From assembly GCF_002563655.1 (NCBI RefSeq), contig NZ_PDIY01000001.1, forward strand, positions 964,001 to 1,028,000: DNA of 64,000 nucleotides. The letters are read 5' to 3'. The DNA is from Bacillus sp. es.034. Lineage in GTDB: Bacteria; Bacillota; Bacilli; Bacillales; Bacillaceae_B. A model generated the notes under the pieces. That model saw only the letters and a program-made list of their open reading frames with translations. It ran no database searches and had not been told where the DNA came from. Positions within the stretch are counted from its first letter, which is position 1. Each line of letters begins with the position of its first letter. The position numbers were made by a program, and so were the translations under genes. Positions 9,396-18,991 of the stretch are shown one piece after another.

Positions 9396-9445
9396 AGGAG
9401 TGAAACAAAATAGTTTCTATTGCGTTTCACTCCTATTGTTTTTCT
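9396..9445 (+). terminator. fadF terminator
   Basis: An 11-bp stem AGGAGTGAAAC/GTTTCACTCCT, extended by a further imperfect stem around GTTTC, then ATTGTTTTTC. It separates fadF from mmgA, so mmgA probably has its own promoter in 9446-9650, though I see no clean one. A GGGACAA/TTGTCCC hairpin lies at about 9535-9551. Confidence 0.85.
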
Positions 9446-9568
9446 ACAATAATAAATTTGATGGAAAAATAAAAACATTCTAAAAAATCGGGTGCGTTTG
9501 CACTCAAAATGAAGTACAATAAAGATATATCGGGGACAAAAATTGTCCCTTCTCTTATGGGGATTAGT

Positions 9569-9582
9569 TGAGCGAGCGTTCA
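9569..9582. promoter_or_regulatory. candidate FadR/TetR-type operator before mmgA
   Basis: TGAGCGAGCGTTCA is a palindrome with the same TGA-N8-TCA frame as the sites before fadF. It lies 86 bp before the mmgA start, consistent with shared control of the acyl-CoA block. Confidence 0.5.
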
Positions 9583-9667
9583 GTCGAAAGTCGATCAAAT
9601 TTTTTTAAGGCAAATTGAAAGCGGATACAAAATGACGGATAAATCCATATAAAGGAGAGCGATGGAG

Positions 9668-10855
9668 ATGGGGAAAACGGTTATTCTAGACGGAGCAAGA
9701 ACACCTTTTGGTAAATTCGGGGGAAGCCTCAGCGGTTTTACAGCTTCAGAGCTTGGCGGTTTCGCAGTAAAGGAAGCCTTGAAACGGGCCGGAGTAAGCG
9801 GTGAAGAAGTGGAAGAAGTCATCCTCGGATCCGTTTTACAAGGGGGACAGGGACAAATCCCTTCACGTCAAGCTTCACGCCACGCGGGCTTACCTTGGAA
9901 TGTCAAAACGGAAACCATTAATAAAGTTTGTGCATCAGGAATGCGCAGCGTCACACTGGGAGACCAGATCATCCGTGCAGGCGACGGTGAAGTGATCGTG
10001 GCAGGTGGAATGGAATCCATGTCCAATGCCCCTTACATCCTTCCGAAAGCGCGTTGGGGATTCAAAATGGGAGATTCACAAGTAAAGGATCTGATGGTTC
10101 ACGATGGATTGACGTGCAGCTTCAACAACGTCCACATGGGAACGTACGGAAATGAAACAGCGAAGGAATTTGAACTATCAAGAGAAGAGCAGGATGAGTG
10201 GGCACTGAGAAGCCATCACAGATCCGTAAAAGCGACCGAGGAGGGTGTGCTCGGTGAAGAAATCGTTGCCGTTGAGGTTCCGCAACGCAAAAGAGATCCG
10301 GCTGTCGTCGCAAAAGATGAAGCCCCACGTAAAGAAACATCCATCGAGGCGCTGGCTAAATTAGGGCCGGTCTTCGGATCAGAAGGAACCATTACAGCCG
10401 GAAACGCTCCAGGCGTCAACGACGGAGCGGCAGCCATGGTCCTCATGAGCGAGGAAAGAGCGGTGAAAGAAGGGAAGCAACCATTAGCGACGATTCTTGG
10501 GCATACGGCCATCGCCGTTGAGGCAAAGGATTTCCCGCAAACACCGGGACTTGTGATCAACGAGCTTCTCAAGAAAACAGGGAAATCACTGGAAGAGATC
10601 GATCTGTTTGAAATTAACGAAGCATTTGCAGCCGTGGCTTTAACGAGCGGGAAAATCGCCGGTCTTGATCCGGAGAAAGTCAATGTGAACGGTGGAGCCG
10701 TTGCCCTTGGTCATCCGATCGGAGCAAGCGGGGCACGCATCATCCTGACACTCGCATACGAACTGAAACGCCGCGGAGGAGGAATCGGGATTGCCTCGAT
10801 CTGCAGCGGCGGCGGTCAAGGGGATGCGATTATGATTGAGGTAGGGAAGCAGTAG
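9668..10855 (+). CDS. mmgA: acetyl-CoA C-acetyltransferase (thiolase)
   Basis: Thiolase family enzyme that cleaves or condenses acetoacetyl-CoA in the last step of beta-oxidation. Nucleophile Cys88 lies in NKVCASGM, the HGG-type His in [10 protein letters not shown] and the second active-site Cys in CSGGGQGDA. The sequence pattern is close to B. subtilis MmgA. ATG 9668 lies about 10 nt after AAAGGAG; ATG 9662, two codons earlier, is also possible. It is the first of three consecutive genes in mmgABC order, here without the methylcitrate genes that follow them in B. subtilis. Confidence 0.88.
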   Translation: MGKTVILDGARTPFGKFGGSLSGFTASELGGFAVKEALKRAGVSGEEVEEVILGSVLQGGQGQIPSRQASRHAGLPWNVKTETINKVCASGMRSVTLGDQIIRAGDGEVIVAGGMESMSNAPYILPKARWGFKMGDSQVKDLMVHDGLTCSFNNVHMGTYGNETAKEFELSREEQDEWALRSHHRSVKATEEGVLGEEIVAVEVPQRKRDPAVVAKDEAPRKETSIEALAKLGPVFGSEGTITAGNAPGVNDGAAAMVLMSEERAVKEGKQPLATILGHTAIAVEAKDFPQTPGLVINELLKKTGKSLEEIDLFEINEAFAAVALTSGKIAGLDPEKVNVNGGAVALGHPIGASGARIILTLAYELKRRGGGIGIASICSGGGQGDAIMIEVGKQ

Positions 10856-10865
10856 GTGGAGTTGT

Positions 10866-10929
10866 TTGTACCTGGTACAAATGGTGTTGTTTGTACCAGG
10901 TATACAATCGGTGAAATGTACCTGGTACA
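10866..10929. repeat. three palindromic GTACCTGGTAC boxes between mmgA and mmgB
   Basis: TTGTACCTGGTACAA (10866-10880), a variant TTGTACCAGGTATAC (10891-10905) and TGTACCTGGTACA (10917-10929) lie 25 bp apart on average. They may be an operator array for an unknown dimeric regulator, or copies of a third short interspersed repeat family. I saw no intergenic copies elsewhere in the window. Confidence 0.7.
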
Positions 10930-11004
10930 CACCAATAGTTCAGCAGCTGACCCACAAAAAAACCAACTAGATTACTAGTCTCATATAACAAAGGGGAGAA
11001 CACA

Positions 11005-11856
11005 ATGAACATCAAAAACATAATGGTCATCGGCGCAGGACAAATGGGCTCGGGTATCGCCCAGGTCTGTGCACAGGCAGGATTCAACGTATACCTGAAC
11101 GATTTGAAAGAAGAGTTTGTCCAAAAGGGAATGGGTGTCATCACGAAGAATCTGACGCGTTCCGTTGAAAAAGGGAGAATGTCTGAAGAAGATAAAACCG
11201 CTACCATCAACCGACTGAAGGCTTCAACGGATATCCACGATGCAAAGGAAGTGGATCTTGTCATCGAAGCAGCAGTTGAAAATATGGACATCAAGACGAA
11301 GATTTTTGCTCAGTTGGATGAGATCACGCCGGAGCATACCATCCTTGCTTCCAATACTTCATCCCTTCCGATCACAGAAATCGCTGCAGCAACAAAGCGT
11401 CCGAAACAAGTGATCGGGATGCATTTCATGAATCCCGTCCCAGTGATGAAGCTTGTTGAAATCATTCGTGGACTTGCGACGACGGACGAAGTGTATCAGG
11501 CGATCGAAGACATGACGAAATCCCTCAATAAAGTACCTGTGGAAGTGGAAGACTTTCCTGGATTCGTTTCAAACCGCATACTGATGCCGATGATCAATGA
11601 AGCGATCTTCACCCTTTATGAAGGGGTGGCGAGCAAAGAGGCGATCGATGAAGTAATGAAGCTCGGTATGAATCACCCGATGGGACCGCTAACTCTGGCT
11701 GACTTCATCGGACTCGATACATGTCTTTATATCATGGAAACCCTGCACGAAGGCTTCGGTGATGATAAATACCGTCCATGCCCGCTATTGAGAAAATATG
11801 TAAAAGCAGGCTGGCTGGGCAAGAAAACGGGCCGCGGCTTCTATTCGTACGAGTGA
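11005..11856 (+). CDS. mmgB: 3-hydroxybutyryl-CoA dehydrogenase
   Basis: NAD-dependent oxidation of 3-hydroxyacyl-CoA to 3-ketoacyl-CoA, upstream of the thiolase step. The 283-residue product has the Rossmann motif GAGQMGSGIAQ at about 9-19, the catalytic His in GMHFMNPVPVMKL (about 138), the conserved Asn-containing SNTSSLPI, and the C-terminal 3HCDH domain with NHPMGPLTLADFIGLD. Start ATG 11005 follows AAGGGGAG. Its product is the substrate of mmgA. It is 30 bp from mmgC, likely one operon. Confidence 0.93.
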   Translation: MNIKNIMVIGAGQMGSGIAQVCAQAGFNVYLNDLKEEFVQKGMGVITKNLTRSVEKGRMSEEDKTATINRLKASTDIHDAKEVDLVIEAAVENMDIKTKIFAQLDEITPEHTILASNTSSLPITEIAAATKRPKQVIGMHFMNPVPVMKLVEIIRGLATTDEVYQAIEDMTKSLNKVPVEVEDFPGFVSNRILMPMINEAIFTLYEGVASKEAIDEVMKLGMNHPMGPLTLADFIGLDTCLYIMETLHEGFGDDKYRPCPLLRKYVKAGWLGKKTGRGFYSYE

Positions 11857-11885
11857 TCACGACGAACATCAGGGAGGAAACAGTC

Positions 11886-13022
11886 ATGGAGTTACGATTC
11901 ACGGAAGAGCAGCAGATGATGAGAAAGATGGTCCGGGATTTTGCCGAAACAGAAATCCAGCCATTCATCGAGAAGATGGAAGCGGGAGAGTTTCCGAGGG
12001 ATATTTTAAAAAAGATGGCCGAACTTGGTTTGATGGGGATCACGATCCCGGAGAAATATGGCGGGTCTGAGATGGATTTCACCTCGTATATCATCGCGAT
12101 TCATGAGTTATCGAAAGTAAGCGCCACCATCGGGGTCATCCTGTCGGTTCATACATCTGTAGGAACCAATCCGATCCTTTACTTTGGAAACGAAGAACAG
12201 AAACAAAAGTATCTTCCAAAGCTTGCAACAGGTGAGTATTTAGGGGCCTTCTGCCTGACGGAGCCAAGTGCAGGATCCGATGCGAAGAGCCTCAAATCCC
12301 GGGCCGAAAAGCGCGGGGACCACTATGTGGTGAACGGATCGAAAGTCTTCATCACGAATGGTGGGGAAGCGGATACGTATATTGTATTTGCGACGACGGA
12401 TTCGACGAAGGGGAGCCGTGGGGTATCGGCCTTCATCGTTGAAAAGGATACACCTGGTCTTGTGATCGGGAAAGATGAACATAAAATGGGGCTGCACGGT
12501 TCCCGGACCGTCCAGCTGACGTTTGAAGATATGAAGGTCCCGACTGAAAACCTTCTCGGTGAAGAAGGGGAAGGGTTCAAGATAGCCATGGCGAACCTGG
12601 ATGCCGGCAGGATCGGAATTGCCGCGCAGGCACTCGGAATCGCCGAAGCGGCTTTCGATTACTCTACGGCTTATGCAAAAGAACGGGTGCAATTCGGCAA
12701 GCCGATCGCCGCGCAGCAGGGAATCGGCTTTAAGCTTGCCGATATGGCGACGGCCGTTGAAGGCTCGAAGCTCCTTGTGTACAGGGCTGCGAATCTGCGC
12801 TCTAACAACATCTCCTGTGGGAAAGAAGCGAGTATGGCTAAGCTGTTTGCTTCGAAAACAGCCGTTGAAGTATCGACGGAAGCGATTCAGGTGTATGGCG
12901 GATATGGCTACACGAAGGAGTATCCGGTGGAGCGGTTGTTCCGTGATGCGAAGGTGACGGAGATTTATGAGGGTACGAGTGAGATTCAGCGGATGGTGAT
13001 TGGGAAGCATTTGTTGGTGTAG
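11886..13022 (+). CDS. mmgC: acyl-CoA dehydrogenase, MmgC type
   Basis: FAD-dependent acyl-CoA dehydrogenase of 378 residues, the first step of beta-oxidation of short or branched acyl-CoA. N-terminal, middle (TEPSAGSDA, VFITNG) and C-terminal (VYGGYGYTKEYPVERLFRD, catalytic Glu in IYEGTSEI) domains are present in order. The phrase SATIGVILSVHTSVGTNP makes it closer to B. subtilis MmgC than to the adjacent AcdA. ATG 11886 follows GGGAGGAAAC; a longer in-frame reading from 11778 runs back into mmgB and is rejected. Confidence 0.88.
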   Translation: MELRFTEEQQMMRKMVRDFAETEIQPFIEKMEAGEFPRDILKKMAELGLMGITIPEKYGGSEMDFTSYIIAIHELSKVSATIGVILSVHTSVGTNPILYFGNEEQKQKYLPKLATGEYLGAFCLTEPSAGSDAKSLKSRAEKRGDHYVVNGSKVFITNGGEADTYIVFATTDSTKGSRGVSAFIVEKDTPGLVIGKDEHKMGLHGSRTVQLTFEDMKVPTENLLGEEGEGFKIAMANLDAGRIGIAAQALGIAEAAFDYSTAYAKERVQFGKPIAAQQGIGFKLADMATAVEGSKLLVYRAANLRSNNISCGKEASMAKLFASKTAVEVSTEAIQVYGGYGYTKEYPVERLFRDAKVTEIYEGTSEIQRMVIGKHLLV

Positions 13023-13078
13023 ATGAAAGTGTTTATTTGAAATTTTGATAGGGTGTCGTTGTGCATATATTCTGAAGC

Positions 13079-13090
13079 GTGTCAGGCCCC
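13079..13090. repeat. GGTGYCAGRCCC repeat copy (family 2)
   Basis: GTGTCAGGCCCC lies between mmgC and acdA. A second copy follows at 13148. Confidence 0.5.
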
Positions 13091-13147
13091 GATTAATATT
13101 TTAGTGTTTCGTGGCGTAAAGAGGTTTGTTGCATGGCTGGTTTTTTA

Positions 13148-13162
13148 GGGTGCCAGACCCGG
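13148..13162. repeat. GGTGYCAGRCCC repeat copy (family 2)
   Basis: GGGTGCCAGACCCGG, 30 bp upstream of the acdA start. Similar copies lie at 13079, 27822-27873, 33194 and 43308. Confidence 0.6.
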
Positions 13163-13191
13163 TATGAAGTAGATATGAGGAGGAAGTTGAG

Positions 13192-14331
13192 ATGAATTTT
13201 AAATTGTCGGAAGAGCATGAAATGATACGTAAGATGGTGCGTGATTTTGCGCGGAATGAGGTGGCTCCTACTGCTGCTGAGCGTGATGAGGAAGAGCGTT
13301 TTGATATGGATCTGTTCAAGAAGATGGCGGAGCTTGGGTTGACGGGGATTCCTTGGCCGGAAGAGTACGGCGGGATCGGCAGTGACTATCTGGCGTATTG
13401 TATCGCTGTTGAAGAACTATCAAGAGTGTGTGCGTCTACAGGTGTTACACTTTCTGCCCATACTTCATTGGCTGGATGGCCGGTATACAAATTCGGTACG
13501 GAAGAGCAGAAACAGAAATACCTTCGTCCAATGGCGCAGGGTGAAAAGATCGGGGCTTACGGCTTGACTGAGCCGGGTTCAGGATCTGATGCAGGTGGCA
13601 TGAAGACGACGGCCCGTTTAGAAGGAGATCACTACGTATTGAATGGCTCTAAAATTTTCATCACAAACGGTGGAATCGCTGATACGTATATCGTATTTGC
13701 TTTGACAGATCCATCACAGCGCCAGCGTGGAACGAGTGCGTTCATCGTAGAGGCAGACTTCGAAGGGTTCTCCGTTGGAAAGAAAGAGAAGAAGCTCGGA
13801 ATCCGTTCTTCGCCGACGACTGAAATCGTATTTGAAGATTGCAAGGTACCGAAAGAGAATATGCTCGGCAACGAAGGCGATGGCTTCAAGATTGCGATGA
13901 TGACACTTGATGGCGGACGTAACGGGATTGCCGCTCAAGCAGTGGGGATTGCCCAGGGAGCACTTGATGCCTCCGTTGATTACGCAAAAGAGCGTGAGCA
14001 GTTCGGTAAACCGATTGCGGCGAACCAGGGGATTTCATTTAAGATCGCTGATATGGCGACATCCATCGAGGCTTCACGTCTATTAACCTATCAAGCTGCT
14101 TGGCTTGAGTCTGAAGGGCTTCCATACGGTAAAGAATCGGCGATGTCGAAGCTGATGGCCGGGGATACGGCGATGAAAGTGACGACGGAAGCGGTTCAGA
14201 TCTTCGGTGGTTATGGCTACACGAAGGATTATCCGGTGGAGCGTTATATGCGTGATGCGAAGATCACTCAGATTTATGAGGGAACGCAGGAGATTCAGAG
14301 ATTGGTTATTTCGCGGATGGTGACGAAGTAA
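13192..14331 (+). CDS. acdA: acyl-CoA dehydrogenase AcdA
   Basis: A 379-residue FAD-linked acyl-CoA dehydrogenase. It nearly matches what I recall of B. subtilis AcdA over the whole length ([20 protein letters not shown] start, [27 protein letters not shown], catalytic Glu in IYEGTQEI, C terminus VISRMVTK). It feeds electrons through ETF to FadF. In B. subtilis it lies between fadF and rpoE; here mmgABC separates it from fadF and tetR-icmF from rpoE. ATG 13192 follows AGGAGGAAG. The two acyl-CoA dehydrogenases of this block are diverged paralogues, not a recent duplication. Confidence 0.93.
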   Translation: MNFKLSEEHEMIRKMVRDFARNEVAPTAAERDEEERFDMDLFKKMAELGLTGIPWPEEYGGIGSDYLAYCIAVEELSRVCASTGVTLSAHTSLAGWPVYKFGTEEQKQKYLRPMAQGEKIGAYGLTEPGSGSDAGGMKTTARLEGDHYVLNGSKIFITNGGIADTYIVFALTDPSQRQRGTSAFIVEADFEGFSVGKKEKKLGIRSSPTTEIVFEDCKVPKENMLGNEGDGFKIAMMTLDGGRNGIAAQAVGIAQGALDASVDYAKEREQFGKPIAANQGISFKIADMATSIEASRLLTYQAAWLESEGLPYGKESAMSKLMAGDTAMKVTTEAVQIFGGYGYTKDYPVERYMRDAKITQIYEGTQEIQRLVISRMVTK

Positions 14332-14433
14332 GGTTTGTCGTCCGGGATCTGATTGCTTTGTTGGGGGATGAAGTAGTCAGGATAGGAATTAGGGGTCAAT
14401 GGGAGAATCGGAATATAAAGGCGGTCGGTTGTT

Positions 14434-15087
14434 TTGAATAAGAAGAGGGAAGTTCATGCTTCGGTTAAGGATGAGCGTTTGGTGAAAAAGCGGCGTGATC
14501 AGATGATTCGCGGGGCCGTCTCTCTGTTTAAACAAAAGGGGTTTCACCGCACCACGACTAGAGAGATTGCAAAGGCCGCCGGATTCAGTATCGGAACGCT
14601 GTATGAATATATACGAACAAAGGAAGATGTCCTGTATTTAGTGTGTGACAGCATTTATGAGCAGGTTCGATTGGAGCTTGAGGAGCTAGATGTCGGCAAA
14701 GGGACGATTGAGAGTTTGAGGCTCGGCATTGCCCATTATTTCAAGGTGATGGACCGGATGCAGGATGAAGTCCTTGTCATGTATCAGGAAGCGAAATCAC
14801 TGTCAAAGGACGCCCTTCCCTATGTTCTGCGCAAGGAACTTGAAATGGTGGGAATGGTGGAAGATCTCATTAAAGGCTGCGTCGACAGTGGAAGACTTGA
14901 GCTTGATGAAGATCAGATCCATATGCTGGCCCAGAATGTATTCGTCCAGGGACAGATGTGGGGATTCCGTCGTTGGGCCATGCAGAAACGATTTACGCTG
15001 GAGGAATACATCGATCTTCAAATCGAACTACTTTTTGCAGGAATCATCGGATTTGAAAAACAAGGGAGAACAGGGGGAGTAATATGA
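14434..15087 (+). CDS. TetR/AcrR family regulator of the acyl-CoA block
   Basis: A 217-residue dimeric repressor. The N-terminal helix-turn-helix spans about residues 23-70 ([23 protein letters not shown] then [16 protein letters not shown]), and the C-terminal half is a helical ligand domain. The TTG start at 14434 is supported by AAAGGCGG 8 nt upstream; no nearby ATG keeps the HTH. Its TGA overlaps the icmF ATG by 4 bp (ATGA), so the two are translationally coupled. By family and context it probably senses an acyl-CoA and could bind the TGA-N8-TCA palindromes before fadF and mmgA. That link is inference, since a canonical FadR may be elsewhere. Confidence 0.85.
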   Translation: MNKKREVHASVKDERLVKKRRDQMIRGAVSLFKQKGFHRTTTREIAKAAGFSIGTLYEYIRTKEDVLYLVCDSIYEQVRLELEELDVGKGTIESLRLGIAHYFKVMDRMQDEVLVMYQEAKSLSKDALPYVLRKELEMVGMVEDLIKGCVDSGRLELDEDQIHMLAQNVFVQGQMWGFRRWAMQKRFTLEEYIDLQIELLFAGIIGFEKQGRTGGVI

Positions 15088-18000
15088 GCACGGTTGAGAT
15101 TTATAAACCAAAGCACCATGTTCGTTTTGTCACGGCATCGAGCCTGTTTGACGGACATGATGCGTCGATCAACATAATGCGTCGGATTATCCAGGCAAGT
15201 GGGGCAGAAGTCATCCACTTGGGCCATAACCGTTCTGTAGAGGAAGTCGTCAATGCCGCTATTCAGGAAGATGTTCAGGGTATTGCGATTTCATCCTATC
15301 AGGGTGGACACGTGGAATACTTTAAATATATGTACGACCTTTTAAAAGAAAGAGGGGCTTCCCATATCCGCATTTATGGCGGAGGCGGCGGAGTGATCAT
15401 CCCGCGTGAAATTAAAGAACTTCACGAATACGGGATCGCCCGCATCTTCTCTCCTGAAGACGGACGTACGCAGGGTCTTCAAGGGATGATCAATAAGATG
15501 ATCGAGGAATGTGATTTCCCTACCATCAAGGGAAGCGTCAATCAGGAAGTCGAGAAGCTTTCGACTGGAAATGTGAACACAGTGTCGAAGCTGATTTCAC
15601 TTGCCGAGTATCAAGTCGGAGCGAATGAAGAAGTGGCGGCTACAGCCCAGACCGTTTTTTCTGAAATCAAGAGCTTGGCGAAAAAAGCGCCTGTCTTGGG
15701 GATTACCGGGACGGGTGGAGCTGGGAAGAGTTCCCTGACGGATGAACTGATCCGTCGTTTCACCAACGAGCTTCCTGAAAAGAAAATCGCGATTCTGTCC
15801 ATCGATCCAACGAAACAAAAAACGGGAGGAGCCCTACTAGGGGACCGTATCCGCATGAATGCGATCTTCAATCCCCGTGTTTACATGCGAAGCCTTGCTA
15901 CCCGTGGGTCGAAAACGGAACTTTCACTGGCGATTAAGGACGCAATTAATGTTGTGAAAGCGGCAGGATATGACCTGATCGTCGTGGAAACGAGCGGGAT
16001 CGGGCAGGGGGATGCGGAAATCGCAGAGATCTGTGATATGTCCATGTACGTCATGACTAGTGAGTTCGGAGCTCCGTCCCAGCTGGAAAAAATCGATATG
16101 ATCGATTTTGCCGATCTGATCGTTATCAATAAATTCGAGCGCAAAGGCTCGGAGGATGCGAGACGCCAGGTACAGAAGCAGTACCAGCGCAGTCATATGC
16201 TCTTTGATAAAGATCTCGATGACATGCCTGTGTACGGAACGATTGCCAGCCAGTTCAATGATCCTGGAACCAATGCCTTATTTGCCGCTATCGTGGAAAC
16301 GGTGAACAAGAAAATGGAGCTGGATTGGAAAACGGGCTTCTCGAAAGATGTCGATGTCGAGAAGCAGAACGTCATCATCCCAAATAATCGCCGTTATTAT
16401 CTGCGTGAGATTGCGGAAACCGTCCGTAATTATCATAAAAAAGCAGAAGAGCAGGTGAACCTGGCACGCCGATTATTCCAGCTTGAAGGGGCAATCGAAG
16501 CGGTCAATGAAAAAGAAACGAATGACGGGGTCGTAACGTCCCTTCAAACGTTGAAAGATGAAGTAGAAAACAAATTAACATCAGAATCGAAACAGATTTT
16601 GCAAAAATGGGATGATCTTAAAGAAACCTACAGCAAGGATCAGTTCATCACAAAGATCCGTGATAAAGAAATCGTCACGGAGTTAAAGACAAAGAGTTTA
16701 TCCGGACTCGATATCCCGAAAGTATCCCTTCCGAAATACAAAGACTACGGTCAGATTCTCGATTGGGTCTATAAAGAGAATGTTCCAGGCTCATTCCCTT
16801 ACACGGCAGGAGTATTCCCGTTCAAACGCAAAGGGGAAGATCCGAAGCGTCAGTTCGCCGGTGAAGGAACACCTGAACGGACGAACCGCCGTTTCCACTA
16901 TTTATCCAAAGATGATGATGCGAAACGATTGAGTACCGCCTTTGATTCTGTGACGTTATACGGTGAAGATCCGGATCACCGTCCGGACATCTACGGAAAA
17001 GTCGGAGAGAGCGGCGTGAGCATCTGTACGCTTGAAGATATGAAGAAGCTGTATGCAGGTTTTGACCTGTGTGCTCCTTCTACATCCGTGTCTATGACGA
17101 TCAATGGTCCGGCACCGATTATCCTTGCCATGTATATGAACACGGCGATTGATCAGCAGATCCGTATGAAGGAAGAAGAGATCGGCCGCGTATTAACGGT
17201 GGAAGAGTATGTGGAAGTAAAGGAACAGACCCTTCAAGTCGTCCGCGGAACGGTTCAGGCAGATATTTTAAAAGAAGATCAGGGTCAGAACACTTGTATC
17301 TTCTCAACCGAATTCGCCCTGCGCATGATGGGGGATATCCAGCAGTACTTCATCGATCACAAAGTACGAAACTATTACTCTGTATCGATTTCCGGCTATC
17401 ATATCGCCGAAGCGGGAGCGAACCCGATTTCCCAGCTTGCCTTCACATTGGCGAACGGGTTTACGTACGTGGAATACTATTTAAGCCGCGGAATGGATAT
17501 CAACGCCTTTGCACCAAACTTATCGTTCTTCTTCTCAAACGGCCTCGATCCCGAGTATACGGTGATCGGACGCGTCGCACGACGAATTTGGTCAACGGTT
17601 ATGAGAGATAAATATGGTGCCAACGAACGCAGTCAGAAGCTGAAGTACCATATTCAAACATCCGGTCGTTCACTCCATGCACAGGAGATTGATTTCAACG
17701 ATATCCGTACGACGCTCCAAGCGTTGATGGCCTTGCAGGATAACTGTAACTCCCTGCACACGAATGCCTATGACGAAGCGATTACGACACCGACGGAGGA
17801 ATCCGTGCGCCGTGCCATGGCGATCCAGATGATTATCACGAAAGAGCACGGATTATCGAAAAATGAAAATCCGCTTCAAGGATCGTTCATCGTAGAAGAG
17901 CTGACGGATCTCGTGGAAGAAATGGTCCTCACAGAATTCGACCGCTTAAATGACCGCGGCGGCGTACTCGGATCCATGGAGACCCAGTATCAACGCGGGA

Positions 18001-18350
18001 AGATCCAGGAGGAATCCATGTTCTACGAAATGAAGAAACATTCCGGTGAGCTTCCGATCGTAGGAGTGAACACGTACCTGAATCCGAATCCACCTTCAGA
18101 AGAACAAATGGACAGCATGGAACTGGCACGTGCCACAAAAGAAGAAAAAGAAACACAAATTCATAATCTGCGGGACTTCCAATCTCAACATAAAGACCAA
18201 ACCGAAGAAGCCCTCACCCGTCTGAAACAGGCAGCAGTGGGCGGAGGAAACATCTTCGAACAACTCATGGAAACCGTAAAAGTCGCAAGCCTCGGCCAAA
18301 TCACACGCGCCCTCTACGAAGTAGGCGGCCAATACCGACGCAATATGTAA
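15084..18350 (+). CDS. icmF: fused isobutyryl-CoA mutase (IcmF)
   Basis: A 1088-residue adenosylcobalamin enzyme that interconverts isobutyryl-CoA and n-butyryl-CoA. Domains: an N-terminal B12-binding domain with the lower-ligand His in FDGHDAS (about 22-28); a MeaB-like GTPase chaperone domain with P-loop GTGGAGKSS (about 209-217); a linker; and the TIM-barrel mutase from about residue 570. Phe578 (AGVFPF) and Gln735 (GQNTCIF) occupy the positions that are Tyr and Arg in methylmalonyl-CoA mutase, so the isobutyryl-type substrate is favoured. The ATGA overlap with tetR and the position among acyl-CoA dehydrogenases suggest it channels valine-derived isobutyryl-CoA into beta-oxidation via MmgB/MmgA. 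Confidence 0.94.
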   Translation: MSTVEIYKPKHHVRFVTASSLFDGHDASINIMRRIIQASGAEVIHLGHNRSVEEVVNAAIQEDVQGIAISSYQGGHVEYFKYMYDLLKERGASHIRIYGGGGGVIIPREIKELHEYGIARIFSPEDGRTQGLQGMINKMIEECDFPTIKGSVNQEVEKLSTGNVNTVSKLISLAEYQVGANEEVAATAQTVFSEIKSLAKKAPVLGITGTGGAGKSSLTDELIRRFTNELPEKKIAILSIDPTKQKTGGALLGDRIRMNAIFNPRVYMRSLATRGSKTELSLAIKDAINVVKAAGYDLIVVETSGIGQGDAEIAEICDMSMYVMTSEFGAPSQLEKIDMIDFADLIVINKFERKGSEDARRQVQKQYQRSHMLFDKDLDDMPVYGTIASQFNDPGTNALFAAIVETVNKKMELDWKTGFSKDVDVEKQNVIIPNNRRYYLREIAETVRNYHKKAEEQVNLARRLFQLEGAIEAVNEKETNDGVVTSLQTLKDEVENKLTSESKQILQKWDDLKETYSKDQFITKIRDKEIVTELKTKSLSGLDIPKVSLPKYKDYGQILDWVYKENVPGSFPYTAGVFPFKRKGEDPKRQFAGEGTPERTNRRFHYLSKDDDAKRLSTAFDSVTLYGEDPDHRPDIYGKVGESGVSICTLEDMKKLYAGFDLCAPSTSVSMTINGPAPIILAMYMNTAIDQQIRMKEEEIGRVLTVEEYVEVKEQTLQVVRGTVQADILKEDQGQNTCIFSTEFALRMMGDIQQYFIDHKVRNYYSVSISGYHIAEAGANPISQLAFTLANGFTYVEYYLSRGMDINAFAPNLSFFFSNGLDPEYTVIGRVARRIWSTVMRDKYGANERSQKLKYHIQTSGRSLHAQEIDFNDIRTTLQALMALQDNCNSLHTNAYDEAITTPTEESVRRAMAIQMIITKEHGLSKNENPLQGSFIVEELTDLVEEMVLTEFDRLNDRGGVLGSMETQYQRGKIQEESMFYEMKKHSGELPIVGVNTYLNPNPPSEEQMDSMELARATKEEKETQIHNLRDFQSQHKDQTEEALTRLKQAAVGGGNIFEQLMETVKVASLGQITRALYEVGGQYRRNM

Positions 18351-18361
18351 CAAATAAAAGG

Positions 18362-18399
18362 AAAAGAGACTACTGTAGGGGTGCAGTAGTCTCTTTTTT
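18362..18399 (+). terminator. icmF terminator
   Basis: Perfect 14-bp stem AAAAGAGACTACTG/CAGTAGTCTCTTTT with an 8-nt loop and a T run. Confidence 0.92.
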
Positions 18400-18648
18400 A
18401 CAGGTGGCTTATATTTGATGAACAGTATGCATAGTATGAATGATGGTGGTTTTTGTCACGTTTCAAGCTTATAAAAAAATAAAAAGAAAGCCCAACAAGT
18501 TTAAAAACCCGCCAAACCGTCTATCCTTTATACGAAATCAACCAATTTTTAACATGAACTTAATACTTATAGGGTAAGATATCCTATATAATAAGAATTA
18601 TCAGACAAGTAACGGGGAAATACGATACATACGTTTGGATGTGAGACT
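18400..18648 (+). other. intergenic stretch upstream of a small membrane gene
   Basis: AT-rich, no reading frame with a ribosome site. TATAAT at 18587-18592 is a possible -10, but the matching -35 (TACTTA) is poor. An AGGGTAAGATATCCT palindrome (about 18571-18585) lies between them. Otherwise I see nothing. Confidence 0.4.
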
Positions 18649-18831
18649 GTGAAGACCATTTTACGCTACATACTATTCATCATCACCATATACGCCGCCA
18701 TCCTTTTATATCAATTTCAACTGGGCGCCATCCCTTTTTTCCTGCTCTCTTTTTATCTATTCTATGAAGCGTTCCGGGTGATCAAAAACGCTCAGAAAGA
18801 AGAGAAGGTAGGAAATGGGAGGCCATCTTGA
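18649..18831 (+). CDS. hypothetical small membrane protein
   Basis: A 60-residue product from GTG 18649. Two hydrophobic segments (about 5-22 and 25-43) are followed by a short charged tail rich in Lys/Glu. The ribosome site (GGATGTGAG) is mediocre. I do not recognise the family. It ends 160 bp before rpoE and has a plausible TATAAT upstream, so it may be a real small gene, but evidence is limited to hydrophobicity and context. Confidence 0.45.
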   Translation: MKTILRYILFIITIYAAILLYQFQLGAIPFFLLSFYLFYEAFRVIKNAQKEEKVGNGRPS

Positions 18832-18890
18832 AATCAAATGCGAAAAAAATGCGGGAAAAACGAGATATGTCTAGCATAAAGTGATTTATA

Positions 18891-18919
18891 TTGTTTATAA
18901 TGTTGAATATGGTTAAAAT
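18891..18919 (+). promoter_or_regulatory. possible rpoE promoter
   Basis: TTGTTT and TAAAAT with 17-bp spacing, about 70 bp before rpoE. Confidence 0.45.
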
Positions 18920-18947
18920 TGATAATGGAGAATTTTTGCCCTTTTTT

Positions 18948-18964
18948 ACTCTACTTAGTAGAGT
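18948..18964. promoter_or_regulatory. palindrome before rpoE
   Basis: ACTCTACTTAGTAGAGT is a perfect 7-bp inverted repeat with a 3-nt centre, 12 bp before the rpoE ribosome site and downstream of the likely start of transcription. It could be an operator or an mRNA hairpin; there is no T run after it on either strand. Confidence 0.5.
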
Positions 18965-18991
18965 GTGAAATAGAGAAAGGAAGTGCGTAAA

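Noticed and set aside
15084..18350. icmF as a methylmalonyl-CoA mutase
   Set aside because: Fused GTPase domain and Phe578/Gln735 point to the isobutyryl-type enzyme.
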